From Bacteroides oleiciplenus YIT 12058 (GTDB lineage Bacteria > Bacteroidota > Bacteroidia > Bacteroidales > Bacteroidaceae), in contig NZ_JH992940.1 in NCBI RefSeq assembly GCF_000315485.1, positions 1,276,164 to 1,340,163 of the forward strand: DNA of 64,000 nucleotides. The letters run 5' to 3'. Position 1 is the stretch's first letter, and the number at the start of each line of letters is the position of its first letter. Both the position numbers and the translations under genes were made by a program. Shown one piece after another: positions 8,381-17,677 of this stretch. The notes under the pieces were generated by a model that did no database searches, had not been told where the DNA came from, and worked only from the letters and a program-made list of their open reading frames with translations.

Positions 8381-9364
8381 ATGGATAACAAGTATATTGG
8401 AATTCTGACTTCCGGAGGGGATGCTTCAGGAATGAACGCGGCTATCCGTGCCGTGACCCGCGCCGCCATTTTTAACGGATTTAAAGTGAAAGGAATTTAT
8501 AGAGGTTACGAGGGGCTGATTGCCGGTGAAGTGAAAGAACTCACGACGGAAGATGTAAGTAGCATTATCCAGAGGGGAGGCACCATACTGAAAACAGCTC
8601 GCTCCGAGACTTTCACCACTCCCGAAGGACGCAAGAAAGCTTATAAGGTCATACAGAAAGAGAACATCAATGCTTTGATAATTATCGGTGGAGACGGTTC
8701 CCTGACGGGAGCCCGTATCTTTGCGGAGGAGTATGATGTGACGTGCATAGGATTGCCCGGCACCATTGACAATGACCTATATGGTACCGATTTTACCATA
8801 GGATATGATACGGCATTGAACACCATTGTGGAATGCGTGGATAAAATCAGGGACACGGCAACCTCCCATGACCGTATCTTCTTTGTCGAAGTGATGGGGC
8901 GTGATGCGGGCTTCCTGGCACAAAACAGCGCAATAGCTTCCGGTGCTGAAGCGGCCATCATCCCGGAGGACAGGACGGACGTGGACCAGTTGGAAACATT
9001 CATCGGGCGCGGATTCAGAAAGACGAAAAACAGCAGCATCGTAATTGTGACCGAAAGTCCTGAAAACAAGAATGGAGGTGCCATATATTACGCCGACCGG
9101 GTAAAGAAGGAATATCCCGGGTATGATGTCAGGGTTTCTATCCTGGGCCATCTGCAACGGGGTGGTGCTCCGAGTGCCAATGACCGTATACTGGCAAGCC
9201 GGCTGGGTGAAGCCGCAATCCAGGCCTTAATGGAAGGCCAGCGAAATGTTATGATAGGCATACGGAACAACGAGATTGTTTATGTTCCTTTTGTCCAGGC
9301 AATCAAAAAGGACAAGCCTATTGACAAAAGCCTGATCCGGGTCCTTAACGAATTATCGATCTAA
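8381..9364 (+). CDS. pfkA: ATP-dependent 6-phosphofructokinase
   Basis: The 327-residue protein has all PfkA hallmarks: [17 protein letters not shown] at the start (ATP and substrate loop), [11 protein letters not shown] near residue 105, where the Gly after GD marks ATP rather than pyrophosphate use, [12 protein letters not shown] near 127 with the catalytic Asp, and [11 protein letters not shown] near 170. It phosphorylates fructose 6-phosphate, the committed step of glycolysis. Length matches the bacterial family. It follows the broken sigma gene by 25 bases and precedes the antiporter by 13, so it sits inside one dense plus-strand gene run. It is probably an extra copy, since Bacteroides often carry several PFK genes. 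Confidence 0.95.
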
Positions 9365-9377
9365 AATAACCGTTAAT

Positions 9378-11624
9378 ATGTCAGAAGTTGCTCCCTTAAT
9401 ATCGGATCTTGCCATAATTCTGATTATTGCCGGTATTGTAACCGTCATTTTCAAGTGGCTGAAGCAACCGGTCATATTGGGCTACATTGTAGCCGGTATT
9501 ATGGCGGGTCCTTCCGTTTCTTTGGTCCCGACTGTTTCCGATCCTGCCAATATCAAAATATGGGCGGACATCGGTGTCATTTTTCTGCTGTTCGCGATGG
9601 GACTGGACTTTTCGTTCAAGAAATTGATAAATGTGGGCATTACGGCTATCGTTGCCACTGTCACTATTGTATGTGGCATGATGTTCATAGGTTATACAGC
9701 GGGGAATGCAATGGGGTTCTCCCACATGAGCAGTATTTTTCTGGGTGGAATGTTGTCCATGTCGTCCACGGCCATCGTATTCAAGGCCTTCAATGACATG
9801 GGACTTCTCCAACAGAAATTCACTGGCATTGTCTTGGGGATTCTTGTTATCGAAGATCTGGTGGCTGTAGTGATGATGGTTGTTCTTTCCACGTTGGCGG
9901 TAGGCAAACATTTTGAAGGGAAGGAGATGCTGGAAAGTATATTGAAGCTGGCCGCTTTCCTGATTTTCTGGTCGGCATTGGGTATCTATCTGATACCTAC
10001 CCTGCTGAAGAAGATACGCCGTTTCACCAGCAACGAGATTTTATTGATAACCTCTCTGGGACTTTGCCTGGGAATGGTGATGATTGCGACAAAAGCGGGA
10101 TTTTCTGCCGCATTGGGAGCCTTTGTCATGGGGTCCCTGCTGGCAGAGACCGTTGAAGCGGAAAAAATCGTACATATCGTACAGCCGGTAAAAGACCTGT
10201 TCGCTTCCATATTTTTCGTGTCGGTAGGAATGATGATCGATCCTGCCATGATGTGGGAATATGCCGTCCCTATTCTCATCCTGACATTGCTGGTACTGTC
10301 CGGTCAGGTACTGTTCGGGAGCTTTGGTGTCTTGCTTTCCGGCCAGCCGTTGAAAATTGCCATACAGTCCGGCTTTTCACTGACACAGGTCGGTGAATTC
10401 GCATTCATCATCGCATCTTTAGGCGTCAGTCTGAATGTTACGGACAAGTATCTCTATCCGGTCATAGTGGCAGTATCTGTCATAACGACTTTTCTTACCC
10501 CCTATATGATACGGCTTTCGGAACCAGCATACCGGTTTATAGACATCCACATGCCTGAATCCCTGAAAGATTATCTCGTACACTATACGTCCGGGGCAAT
10601 GACTGTAAAACACCAGGGTACTTGGCATAAACTGATCCGGTCTATGCTGGTGTCTGTCACACTCTATCTGGTCGTATGCGTTTTTTTCATCACTTTATAT
10701 TTTTCCTATGTGCATCCTTTGATTAGGAAAAGTCTGCCGGGAATGGAAGGGAACTTGTTGGGCTTCATCATCATCTTTCTTGTCATATCCCCGTTTCTAT
10801 GGGCCATCATCATGAAAAGGAACAATTCAACCGAGTTCCGTAAACTCTGGACGGACAACAAGTTCAACAGAGGGCCTTTGGTATCAATAGTACTTGTCAA
10901 AATACTGATCTGCACGATTATCATGATGAGTATCATTACCCATCTTTTCAATGTTGCCTTGGGAGCCGGGTTGGTAGTCTCTTCCATTATCATTGCCGTC
11001 ATTTATTTTTCCAAGCGGATCAAGAAACGGTCGCTGACTATAGAGAGACAATTTATGGCAAACTTTCAGGGGACGGACGGGAATGGACTTTCTACAGAAA
11101 GTGATACAGGCTCCACCCTTGGCAGCAATATCCCGTTCAAGGAATTACATTTGGCGGATTTCACAGTATCCCCTGATTCCATATATGTGGGCAGAACATT
11201 AAAAGAAAGCAGCTTGCGCACCTTGTTTCAGATAAATGTGATTTCAATCACCCGTGGAGAAAAACGCCTAGATATACCACAAGGGGAAGAACATCTCTAT
11301 CCATATGACAAGGTTACGGTCGTAGGTACGGACCGACAGTTGGAAAGCTTCCGGACATCCATGGAGCAAAAGAAGGTAGAAAGGAACGGGAACGGAACAT
11401 CCTCGCAGGATGAGATGGAAATAGGGCAATTTCCTGTCGAAGGAGGTTCACCATTGATCGGAAAGACGATCCGGGAGGCAGACATATCGGATAGCATCAT
11501 TATCGGAATAGAGAGGAGTACCGTGAATATTATGAATCCAGACCCTGATACAATTTTCAAGGAGAATGATACGGTATGGATTGTCGGTAAACGAAAAATA
11601 ATAAAAGGACTGAATAAAGATTAG
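9378..11624 (+). CDS. Kef-like monovalent cation:proton antiporter (CPA2) with cytoplasmic RCK_C domains
   Basis: The first 390 residues form about twelve membrane helices of the Na/H exchanger fold, with FLLFAMGLDFSFKKL, SMSSTAIVFKAF and the ion-site segment GFSAALGAFVMGSLLAET. A further membrane region lies near 430-550. The tail has two regulatory RCK_C-type modules, near 590-670 and 690-748, ending DTVWIVGKRKIIKGL. It would expel K+ or Na+ in exchange for protons. A paralogue with the same layout lies at the far end of the window, so this copy is accessory. It sits between pfkA and the glycogen phosphorylase, and methylglyoxal synthase is a few genes on; Kef systems of E. coli protect against methylglyoxal. 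Confidence 0.9.
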   Translation: MSEVAPLISDLAIILIIAGIVTVIFKWLKQPVILGYIVAGIMAGPSVSLVPTVSDPANIKIWADIGVIFLLFAMGLDFSFKKLINVGITAIVATVTIVCGMMFIGYTAGNAMGFSHMSSIFLGGMLSMSSTAIVFKAFNDMGLLQQKFTGIVLGILVIEDLVAVVMMVVLSTLAVGKHFEGKEMLESILKLAAFLIFWSALGIYLIPTLLKKIRRFTSNEILLITSLGLCLGMVMIATKAGFSAALGAFVMGSLLAETVEAEKIVHIVQPVKDLFASIFFVSVGMMIDPAMMWEYAVPILILTLLVLSGQVLFGSFGVLLSGQPLKIAIQSGFSLTQVGEFAFIIASLGVSLNVTDKYLYPVIVAVSVITTFLTPYMIRLSEPAYRFIDIHMPESLKDYLVHYTSGAMTVKHQGTWHKLIRSMLVSVTLYLVVCVFFITLYFSYVHPLIRKSLPGMEGNLLGFIIIFLVISPFLWAIIMKRNNSTEFRKLWTDNKFNRGPLVSIVLVKILICTIIMMSIITHLFNVALGAGLVVSSIIIAVIYFSKRIKKRSLTIERQFMANFQGTDGNGLSTESDTGSTLGSNIPFKELHLADFTVSPDSIYVGRTLKESSLRTLFQINVISITRGEKRLDIPQGEEHLYPYDKVTVVGTDRQLESFRTSMEQKKVERNGNGTSSQDEMEIGQFPVEGGSPLIGKTIREADISDSIIIGIERSTVNIMNPDPDTIFKENDTVWIVGKRKIIKGLNKD

Positions 11625-11645
11625 GACTTATTTAATTAAAATGTC

Positions 11646-14204
11646 ATGGAATATTCAAGTTATAATGTAAATACCCCTCAGTGGAGGGAGATTACAGTAG
11701 GTTCACATCTTCCTGCAGAACTGCGAAAACTTGCAGAAATCGCACATAATCTCTGGTGGACATGGAATGATGACGCAAAGAAACTGTATTGTGATTTGGA
11801 TTCGGAACTTTGGAAAGAGGTGGAACAGAATCCGGTATTGTTTCTGGAGCGGATAAATTATGAGAAGCTTGTAGCGCTGGCACATGATGAGAACTTTGTC
11901 TATAAAATGGATGCCGTCTATTCCGCCTTCAAAAAATACGTAGATGTGGAACCGGATCACCAGCGCCCGTCAATAGCTTATTTCAGCATGGAATACGGCT
12001 TGGATGAAGTCCTTAAGATATATTCCGGCGGTTTGGGAATGTTGGCGGGGGATTACCTGAAAGAGGCGTCGGACAGCAATGTGGACCTTTGTGCCATAGG
12101 ACTTTTGTACCGTTACGGTTATTTTGACCAGTCGCTTTCCATGGACGGCCAGCAGACAGTCAATTATAAAGCGCAGAATTTCGGGCAGCTCCCGATTGAA
12201 AAGGTAATGCAACCGGATGGGAAACAACTGGTAATCCACGTCCCCTATGCCGACAGTTTTGTGGTACATGCCAATGTCTGGAAAGCCAGTGTGGGGCGTA
12301 TTCCCCTTTATCTGCTGGATACGGACAATGAACTCAACAGCGAGTTTGACCGCCCTATCACTCACCATCTGTATGGAGGCGACTGGGAGAATCGGCTAAA
12401 ACAGGAAATACTGCTTGGCATAGGCGGGATGATAACGCTGAGAGCTTTAGGTATAACGAAAGATGTATATCACTGTAATGAGGGGCATGCCGCACTGATC
12501 AATATCCAGCGGCTTTGTGATTACATAAATGGCGGCTTGAATTTCGGGCAGGCCATGGAGCTGGTACGTGCTTCCTCACTTTATACCGTACATACTCCCG
12601 TACCCGCTGGTCATGATTATTTTGACGAAGGGCTTTTCAATAAATATATGAAGGGATATCCTGGCAAGTTGGGTATAACCTGGGATAACCTGATGGATCT
12701 CGGGCGTCACAATCCGGGAGACAAGGAGGAACGTTTCTGCATGTCTGTCTTCGCCTGCAAGACCTGCCAGGAGGTAAACGGTGTCAGCAAGTTGCATAAA
12801 TCGGTATCCCAGCAAATGTTTGCGCCGATCTGGAAGGGATACTTCCCGGAAGAGAACCATGTGGGTTATGTAACCAACGGGGTACATCTGCCTACCTGGT
12901 GTGCGGCAGAATGGAAAAAGCTTTTCAAGGACAATTTTGATGAGAATTTTTTCTGCGACCAGTCCAATCAGAAAATCTGGGAGGCCGTCTATGGCATCCC
13001 GGATGAAGAGATATGGAATACCCGGTTAAAACAGAAAGCAAAATTGCTGGACTATATCAAAAGCAAATGCAGCAAGGACTGGCTCAGGAGTCAGATTGAT
13101 CCGGCATTGAGCGTTTCCATTTTTGAGAGATTCAATCCCGATGCTCTTCTAATAGGCTTCGGACGCCGTTTTGCTACATATAAGAGGGCTCATCTTCTGT
13201 TCACGGATATAGACCGACTTGCCAGGATTGTGAATAATCCGAAATATCCGGTACAGTTCATCTTTGCAGGCAAAGCCCATCCCAATGACGGTGCCGGGCA
13301 GGGGCTGATCAAGCAAATCGTGGAAATATCCCGGCGTCCGGAATTTTTAGGTAAAATCATATTCTTGGAGAATTACGACATGGACCTGGCACGCCATCTT
13401 ATCTCGGGGGTGGATATTTGGATGAACACCCCTACGCGGTTGGCAGAAGCTTCGGGTACGTCGGGCGAGAAGGCATTGATGAACGGTGTGCTTAATTTCT
13501 CCGTGCTGGACGGTTGGTGGTATGAAGGATACCGTAAGGATGCTGGATGGGCACTGACTGATAAAAGGACTTATCAGAATGAACAGTACCAAAACCAGCT
13601 GGATGCCGAAGCCATCTATTATTTGTTGGAGCATGACATCCTGCCACTGTATTACGAGCATGGGGGGAAGAACTATTCGGAAGACTGGGTCAAGTATATC
13701 AAGAACTCAATCGCACAAATCGCTCCCCATTTTACCATGAAAAGACAGTTGGACGACTACTATGACAGGTTCTATAACAAACTGTCAGAGCATTTCCACA
13801 TTCTGGCAGCCGACAACTTTGCGAAGGCGAAAATGATGGCTGACTGGAAAGCAAACGTCCGAAGCAGATGGGATGCCATAGAAATCAAATCCATAGAGGC
13901 AGGGAATGGGCTGAATGCCACGGTTGAAGCCGGAAAGGAATATGAGGTGACGGTTGTCGTTGATGAGAAAGGCCTGGATGACGCAATCGGAATAGAATCG
14001 GTCATTATCAGGCGTGAAGACGGTCAGGATCACATATATGAGGTTATTCCCCTTTTGCCGGTTTCCAAGAATGGGAATTTATATACCTTTAAGGCGACAT
14101 CCGGCATTTTCAACGCTGGAAGCTTCAAGCAGGCCTTCCGTATGTATCCCAAGAATGCTTTGTTACCTCACCGACAAGATTTCTGTTATGTACGATGGTT
14201 TTAA
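11646..14204 (+). CDS. glgP: alpha-glucan (glycogen/maltodextrin) phosphorylase, GT35
   Basis: The 852-residue protein starts with a short DUF3417-like domain ([23 protein letters not shown]) and continues into the GT35 fold: [31 protein letters not shown], the glucan-site [10 protein letters not shown], and the PLP-lysine segment [15 protein letters not shown] near residue 610. It releases glucose 1-phosphate from glycogen or maltodextrin with inorganic phosphate. The domain order fits the GlgP/MalP subgroup found in Bacteroides and thermophiles rather than the E. coli type. It begins 21 bases after the antiporter and is followed by an arginase-fold gene. It supplies the front end of the glycolytic enzymes encoded upstream. 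Confidence 0.94.
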   Translation: MEYSSYNVNTPQWREITVGSHLPAELRKLAEIAHNLWWTWNDDAKKLYCDLDSELWKEVEQNPVLFLERINYEKLVALAHDENFVYKMDAVYSAFKKYVDVEPDHQRPSIAYFSMEYGLDEVLKIYSGGLGMLAGDYLKEASDSNVDLCAIGLLYRYGYFDQSLSMDGQQTVNYKAQNFGQLPIEKVMQPDGKQLVIHVPYADSFVVHANVWKASVGRIPLYLLDTDNELNSEFDRPITHHLYGGDWENRLKQEILLGIGGMITLRALGITKDVYHCNEGHAALINIQRLCDYINGGLNFGQAMELVRASSLYTVHTPVPAGHDYFDEGLFNKYMKGYPGKLGITWDNLMDLGRHNPGDKEERFCMSVFACKTCQEVNGVSKLHKSVSQQMFAPIWKGYFPEENHVGYVTNGVHLPTWCAAEWKKLFKDNFDENFFCDQSNQKIWEAVYGIPDEEIWNTRLKQKAKLLDYIKSKCSKDWLRSQIDPALSVSIFERFNPDALLIGFGRRFATYKRAHLLFTDIDRLARIVNNPKYPVQFIFAGKAHPNDGAGQGLIKQIVEISRRPEFLGKIIFLENYDMDLARHLISGVDIWMNTPTRLAEASGTSGEKALMNGVLNFSVLDGWWYEGYRKDAGWALTDKRTYQNEQYQNQLDAEAIYYLLEHDILPLYYEHGGKNYSEDWVKYIKNSIAQIAPHFTMKRQLDDYYDRFYNKLSEHFHILAADNFAKAKMMADWKANVRSRWDAIEIKSIEAGNGLNATVEAGKEYEVTVVVDEKGLDDAIGIESVIIRREDGQDHIYEVIPLLPVSKNGNLYTFKATSGIFNAGSFKQAFRMYPKNALLPHRQDFCYVRWF

Positions 14205-14220
14205 TGAACAGTAAAAGGAT

Positions 14221-15030
14221 ATGCAAAAACAACGTATGAGCGGGCAAAATCAAAAAACAGATAAACGGATAGCATGGCCGATCATCATCATGAACTTCAC
14301 GGGAGTGTATGACTACGAGGCGTTTGCCCGGAACAATAAATTTATATGGCTGGATTGTCGTCATCTTTATGGTACAGATGGCTACTGTGACAGGGAGGGG
14401 GCTTTGGCTTTGAAGGGGATGATTGCTGATTATCCGGCGGAGGGAGTCCATTTCATCGATTCAGGCAATTATCATTATTTGACTAAATTCTGGACAGACA
14501 AACTTGAAACTCCGTTTTCGCTGATTGTGTTCGACCACCATCCCGATATGCAGCCACCGTTGTTTGACAACATACTTTCTTGCGGAAGTTGGGTAAAGGA
14601 TATATTGGACCATAACAACAACTGCAAGAAAGTAATTATCGTAGGTTCTTCAGACAAACTGATACAGGCTGTGCCGAAAGGATATGAAAGACAAGTTCGG
14701 TTTTACAGTGAAACTACGCTCATGCACGAAGAGGGTTGGCAGAACTTTTCTTCCGGACATATCAACGGACCGGTTTACATTTCCATAGACAAGGATGTCT
14801 TGAATCCGGCTTCGGCAGCAACAAACTGGGATCAAGGTTCTCTCAGCTTATGGGAATTGGAGAAACTGCTGGCTGTTATTCTTCAGAAAGAACAGGTAGT
14901 AGGCATTGACATCTGTGGGGAATGCTCCACAACACTCAATCTTTTTGAAGAAAAACGGGAAACCGTCATGGATAGCCAGGCAAACAAAGAATTGCTCAGA
15001 TTTATCCGGTCATCCTCCGGCCTTCAATAG
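14221..15030 (+). CDS. arginase/agmatinase-fold (ureohydrolase) protein
   Basis: The 269-residue protein shows two metal-binding blocks of the ureohydrolase fold: FDHHPDM near residue 103 (the DxHxD pattern) and SIDKDVLNP near 183 (DxD followed by Pro). The other usual ligand, a His after two Gly, is replaced by DSGNYHYLT near 83, where H may serve. The family includes arginase, agmatinase and formiminoglutamase, which use two Mn ions to hydrolyse guanidino compounds. Low similarity to any one subtype prevents a substrate call. It follows glgP by 16 bases, an odd partner for sugar enzymes; urea, ammonia or polyamine chemistry could serve acid resistance, which is inference. Confidence 0.7.
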   Translation: MQKQRMSGQNQKTDKRIAWPIIIMNFTGVYDYEAFARNNKFIWLDCRHLYGTDGYCDREGALALKGMIADYPAEGVHFIDSGNYHYLTKFWTDKLETPFSLIVFDHHPDMQPPLFDNILSCGSWVKDILDHNNNCKKVIIVGSSDKLIQAVPKGYERQVRFYSETTLMHEEGWQNFSSGHINGPVYISIDKDVLNPASAATNWDQGSLSLWELEKLLAVILQKEQVVGIDICGECSTTLNLFEEKRETVMDSQANKELLRFIRSSSGLQ

Positions 15031-15084
15031 AATTAGTTTTTTTGTTATTATAATTATCATATAAAAATAAAATAATTTAGCTTT

Positions 15085-15621
15085 ATGGAAACAATTGTTC
15101 GTAGAATTGGACTTGTTGCACACGATGCAATGAAAAAAGACATGATAGAGTGGGTTCTCTGGAACTCGGAACGTCTGATAGGACATAAATTCTATTGTAC
15201 GGGTACAACCGGTACACTAATTAAAAAAGCCCTTGAAGAAAAACATCCTGAAATCAAATGGGATATCACAATCCTGAAATCTGGTCCTTTAGGAGGTGAC
15301 CAGCAAATTGGTTCGCGGATCGTAGAAGGAGAAATAGACTATCTGTTCTTTTTTACAGATCCGATGACACTACAGCCGCATGATACGGATGTGAAAGCAT
15401 TGACCAGACTGGCTGGAGTTGAAAATATTGTTTTCTGCTGTAACCGTTCGACTGCGGACCACATTATTACGAGTCCCTTATTCACTGACCCAACTTACGA
15501 ACGTATTCACCCGGATTACACCAATTACACGCAGCGTTTTGAAAACAAGGGAATCATATCTGAAGCAGTGGAGCAAGTGAAAAAGCGGAGGAATAAAAGT
15601 GAGAATAACATTTCTAAATGA
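15085..15621 (+). CDS. mgsA: methylglyoxal synthase
   Basis: The 178-residue product reads IGLVAHDAMKKDMIEW at the start, CTGTTGTLI near residue 40, GPLGGDQQIG near 75 with the catalytic Asp, and PMTLQPHDTDVKAL near 98 with the conserved His. This is the MgsA fold, which removes phosphate from DHAP to give methylglyoxal, an outlet when sugar phosphates build up or phosphate runs short. A basic tail of about 25 residues extends beyond the E. coli length. It closes the plus-strand gene run: glycogen phosphorolysis, phosphofructokinase and aldolase upstream would feed DHAP into it. Confidence 0.94.
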   Translation: METIVRRIGLVAHDAMKKDMIEWVLWNSERLIGHKFYCTGTTGTLIKKALEEKHPEIKWDITILKSGPLGGDQQIGSRIVEGEIDYLFFFTDPMTLQPHDTDVKALTRLAGVENIVFCCNRSTADHIITSPLFTDPTYERIHPDYTNYTQRFENKGIISEAVEQVKKRRNKSENNISK

Positions 15622-15831
15622 ACTGTAATAAGTAGTAGAATATTTATAAGGCTATCTAAGAAACAAGTTGTTTACATCTTTCAGAATAGGTATCAGCTGA
15701 ATAGTAATCTGCTAAGTTTGTGTCAAAACGTTGGCACAAACTCTTTTATATTTTACAGTTCTGCTATATTTTCTTTTGGCTATGCTGCTTTTTCCAGGGG
15801 CAGCGGATTTTTCCGGTTGGCAAGCTTTCCT

Positions 15832-15970
15832 TTAAGCGTATAGCCTAGCCAGTCTGAACATGAAGAATTTCAGATCAGCCACCCCTCTAAACTGGCTTCG
15901 AAGAGCTTTGATTTTAGCATTGAACGACTCCGCTGAAGCATTTGTCAATCGTTCTTCAAAATTTTAGGGG
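15832..15970 (-). pseudogene. ISL3-like transposase, C-terminal remnant
   Basis: On the minus strand the segment EERLTNASAESFNAKIKALR and the following SQFRGVADLKFFMFRLARLYA, ending in TAA, is the typical C-terminus of ISL3-type DDE transposases (the catalytic Glu lies in the SAESFNAKIK block). Only about 45 residues remain and nothing upstream belongs to the gene. It marks an old insertion sequence at the right border of the stress gene run. The AT-rich 210 bases before it hold an inverted repeat GTTTGTGTC / TTGGCACAAAC that may be part of the element end. Confidence 0.65.
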
Positions 15971-15983
15971 AAATACCTAAAGA

Positions 15984-16032
15984 TACAAAAAGCCAACTAA
16001 TTCGCAATACTTTTAGTATGAATTAGTTGGCT
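15984..16032 (-). terminator. strong hairpin terminator
   Basis: AGCCAACTAATTC (15991-16003) and GAATTAGTTGGCT (16020-16032) are perfect 13-base inverted repeats, with ATAC/GTAT extending the stem inside. On the minus strand the hairpin is followed by TTTTTGT. It would end transcription of the Ppx/GppA remnant. Confidence 0.75.
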
Positions 16033-16088
16033 AATTTTATAGGATTTACTGAATATCCCCTAGTTAAAACAGCTATGCACAATTCCTT

Positions 16089-16262
16089 TTATTCCGTTTT
16101 CAGGTATATGGCATACAAATTGTCAATAATACCATCTGCTAAGCCAATGACCGGAACATGGATATACTCAGCTTTGACAATACCTGCAATTATCAGAAAT
16201 ATCTCAGCGGCGGGAACAATAACATCTGCACGGTCAGTTTTCAGATTAAATTCTTCCATGCG
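16089..16262 (-). pseudogene. Ppx/GppA phosphatase, C-terminal remnant
   Basis: Minus-strand translation gives NLKTDRADVIVPAAEIFLII, then VKAEYIHVPVIGLADGIIDNLY and a stop. The DRADVIVPAAEI and GLADGII blocks are conserved at the end of exopolyphosphatase/pppGpp-phosphatase ASKHA domains. The N-terminal two thirds are missing, cut near 16262 where unrelated mobile-element sequence begins. A terminator follows its stop, so this is the true 3' end of a gene once present here. Confidence 0.65.
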
Positions 16263-16310
16263 CTGTTATACCGGCACCACGAGTGACCGTTTCTCCGGAT
16301 GGTATGAATT

Positions 16311-16323
16311 TGAAGTATCAACA
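16311..16323 (+). repeat. direct repeat TGAAGTATCAACA before HTH gene 1
   Basis: The same 13 bases recur at 16667-16679. Each copy lies a short way upstream of one of the two HTH genes (the second separated from its gene by the inserted IS). It may be a shared leader element or an operator. Confidence 0.45.
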
Positions 16324-16338
16324 TAAAATCGGATTGTT

Positions 16339-16655
16339 ATGGAAACCGTATGTTTTGAAAGGAAGGCGTTCGAGGAATTTGCCATGAAAATCGAACGGTT
16401 CATACATAGGGTGGAGGGAATCCCCATCTGGATTTGAAAGGCGTGAAGAGGACGGCTGGCTGGCTCGACCACCAGGATGTCTGCCTGAAGCTGAAAATCA
16501 GCAAGCGCACCTTGCAGACCTTGCGGGATAACGGCACGCTCGCCTATACCAAGATAGGCAACCGTACCTATTACCTGCCGGAAGACGTGGAGCGTATCGT
16601 CACGAAAGTGGAGGACAGACGCAAGGATGCACGCTACAGGGGGCACACCATTTGA
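16339..16655 (+). pseudogene. excisionase-like HTH protein of a mobilizable element, frameshifted
   Basis: It starts METVCFERKAFEEFAMKIER, matches the first of two tandem HTH genes typical of Bacteroides mobilizable elements, then loses frame near 16425. The next frame supplies the DNA-binding domain: WLDHQDVCLKLKISKRTLQT, then LRDNGTLAYTKIGNRTYYLP, a MerR-type winged helix (HTH_17) as in excisionases. Proteins of this type act in excision or in control of element genes. The partner gene lies beyond the inserted IS. As the integrase of such elements is also broken at the left of the window, the element is dead. Confidence 0.75.
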
Positions 16656-16666
16656 AGGAATTGAAC

Positions 16667-16679
16667 TGAAGTATCAACA
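16667..16679 (+). repeat. direct repeat TGAAGTATCAACA, second copy
   Basis: Identical to 16311-16323. Without the inserted IS it would lie about 30 bases before the second HTH gene, mirroring the first copy. Confidence 0.45.
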
Positions 16680-16691
16680 AAAGACAAATGA

Positions 16692-17677
16692 GCAGTATGT
16701 ATAATAGAGTTTATATCGAATAATTGATTAAAGCGTTCTTTGATTTATCTTTGTGATCTAAAAAGTTCAATTGATGTATTACGACAAGATTCGCCACCGT
16801 CATAGCCAAGTGCTTGCTGCGACAGGATTAACTCCTGCAGAGTTTGACGCTTTGCTAATAACTTTCAAGTACCATTGGGATGAATATTACAGCCATTTTA
16901 CCTTGGAAGGTAAAGTGCGCCAACGTATATCTTACAACAGTGTTGTCTCTGATTCAGGACAAAATGTTCTTCATATTGGTATATCTGAAGACCAATCCCC
17001 TTCAGGAACTCCATGCTATTCAGTTTGAGATGACCCAGCCCCAGGCCAATAGATGGATTCACCTTCTTTCTGAGATTCTCCGGCGTACATTGAAAACGCT
17101 TGGTGAATTGCCTGACCGTAACTCCAAACGTCTGATACACATTCTTCAAGGGTGCGAAGAAGTCTTGTTGGACGGAACCGAGCGACCTATTCAGCGTCCT
17201 TTGGATGAAGACTGGCAGTCTGCATGCTATAGTGGTAAAAAAAACTCATAGCATAAAGAATAACCTGTTATGTACTAACAATCTTCGGATTGTATGGTTG
17301 AGCTCCACATACAAAGGTCATGTCCATGACAAAAAGATTTGTGATGAAGAACCTCTTCTACTTCCCAAAGGTATTAGGCTCTGGCAGGATACAGGTTTCA
17401 TCGGACACAAACCGGATGGAGTTGAAATATGCATGCCCAAAAAGAAACCTAAAGGGAAAGAGCTTACTTGTGTTGAAAAACAAGAGAACAAGCGGATTTC
17501 CGGAGTTAGGATTAAAGTGGAGCATGCCATAGGTGGTATGAAAAAATGCCGTATTGTCAAAGAACGATTCAGATGCCATAAATTCGGTTTCGAAGATATG
17601 GTGATTCTTATTGCTTGTGGATTACACAACTTCAGAATCAGTCACAAAATGAGTCATATAACAAATTAATCTATATA
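16692..17677 (+). mobile_element. IS5-like insertion sequence between two HTH genes (ends approximate)
   Basis: The sequence from about 16692 to 17677 separates a gene pair that is normally adjacent. TATAA occurs at both edges (near 16691 and 17673) and could be the target duplication. The inner ends read TAGAGTTTATAT and, on the other strand, TAGATTAATTTG, a weak inverted repeat. The ends are inferred, not proven. Confidence 0.5.
16774..17669 (+). pseudogene. IS5-like (DDE_Tnp_4) transposase, two frameshifts
   Basis: The product starts MYYDKIRHRHSQVLAATGL, a helix-turn-helix start, shifts frame near 16950 (KMFFILVYLKTNPLQELHA is in the next frame) and again at an A8 run near 17236. The catalytic parts are visible: LLDGTERPIQRP (first Asp), WLSSTYKGHVHDKKICDE and LWQDTGFIGHKP (second Asp), and KVEHAIGGMKKCRI (Glu). 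With seven instead of eight A the second join would read GKKTHS in frame, so it looks like a slip mutation rather than programmed shifting. The element is inactive as read. Confidence 0.75.

Noticed and set aside
16027..16326. Plus-strand 99-codon frame.
   Set aside because: It is the complement of the Ppx/GppA tail, which has clear family motifs on the minus strand.
17232..17243. Classical -1 programmed frameshift at the A8 run of the IS transposase.
   Set aside because: The frame change needed is not -1, and removing one A restores the frame, so a slip mutation is simpler.
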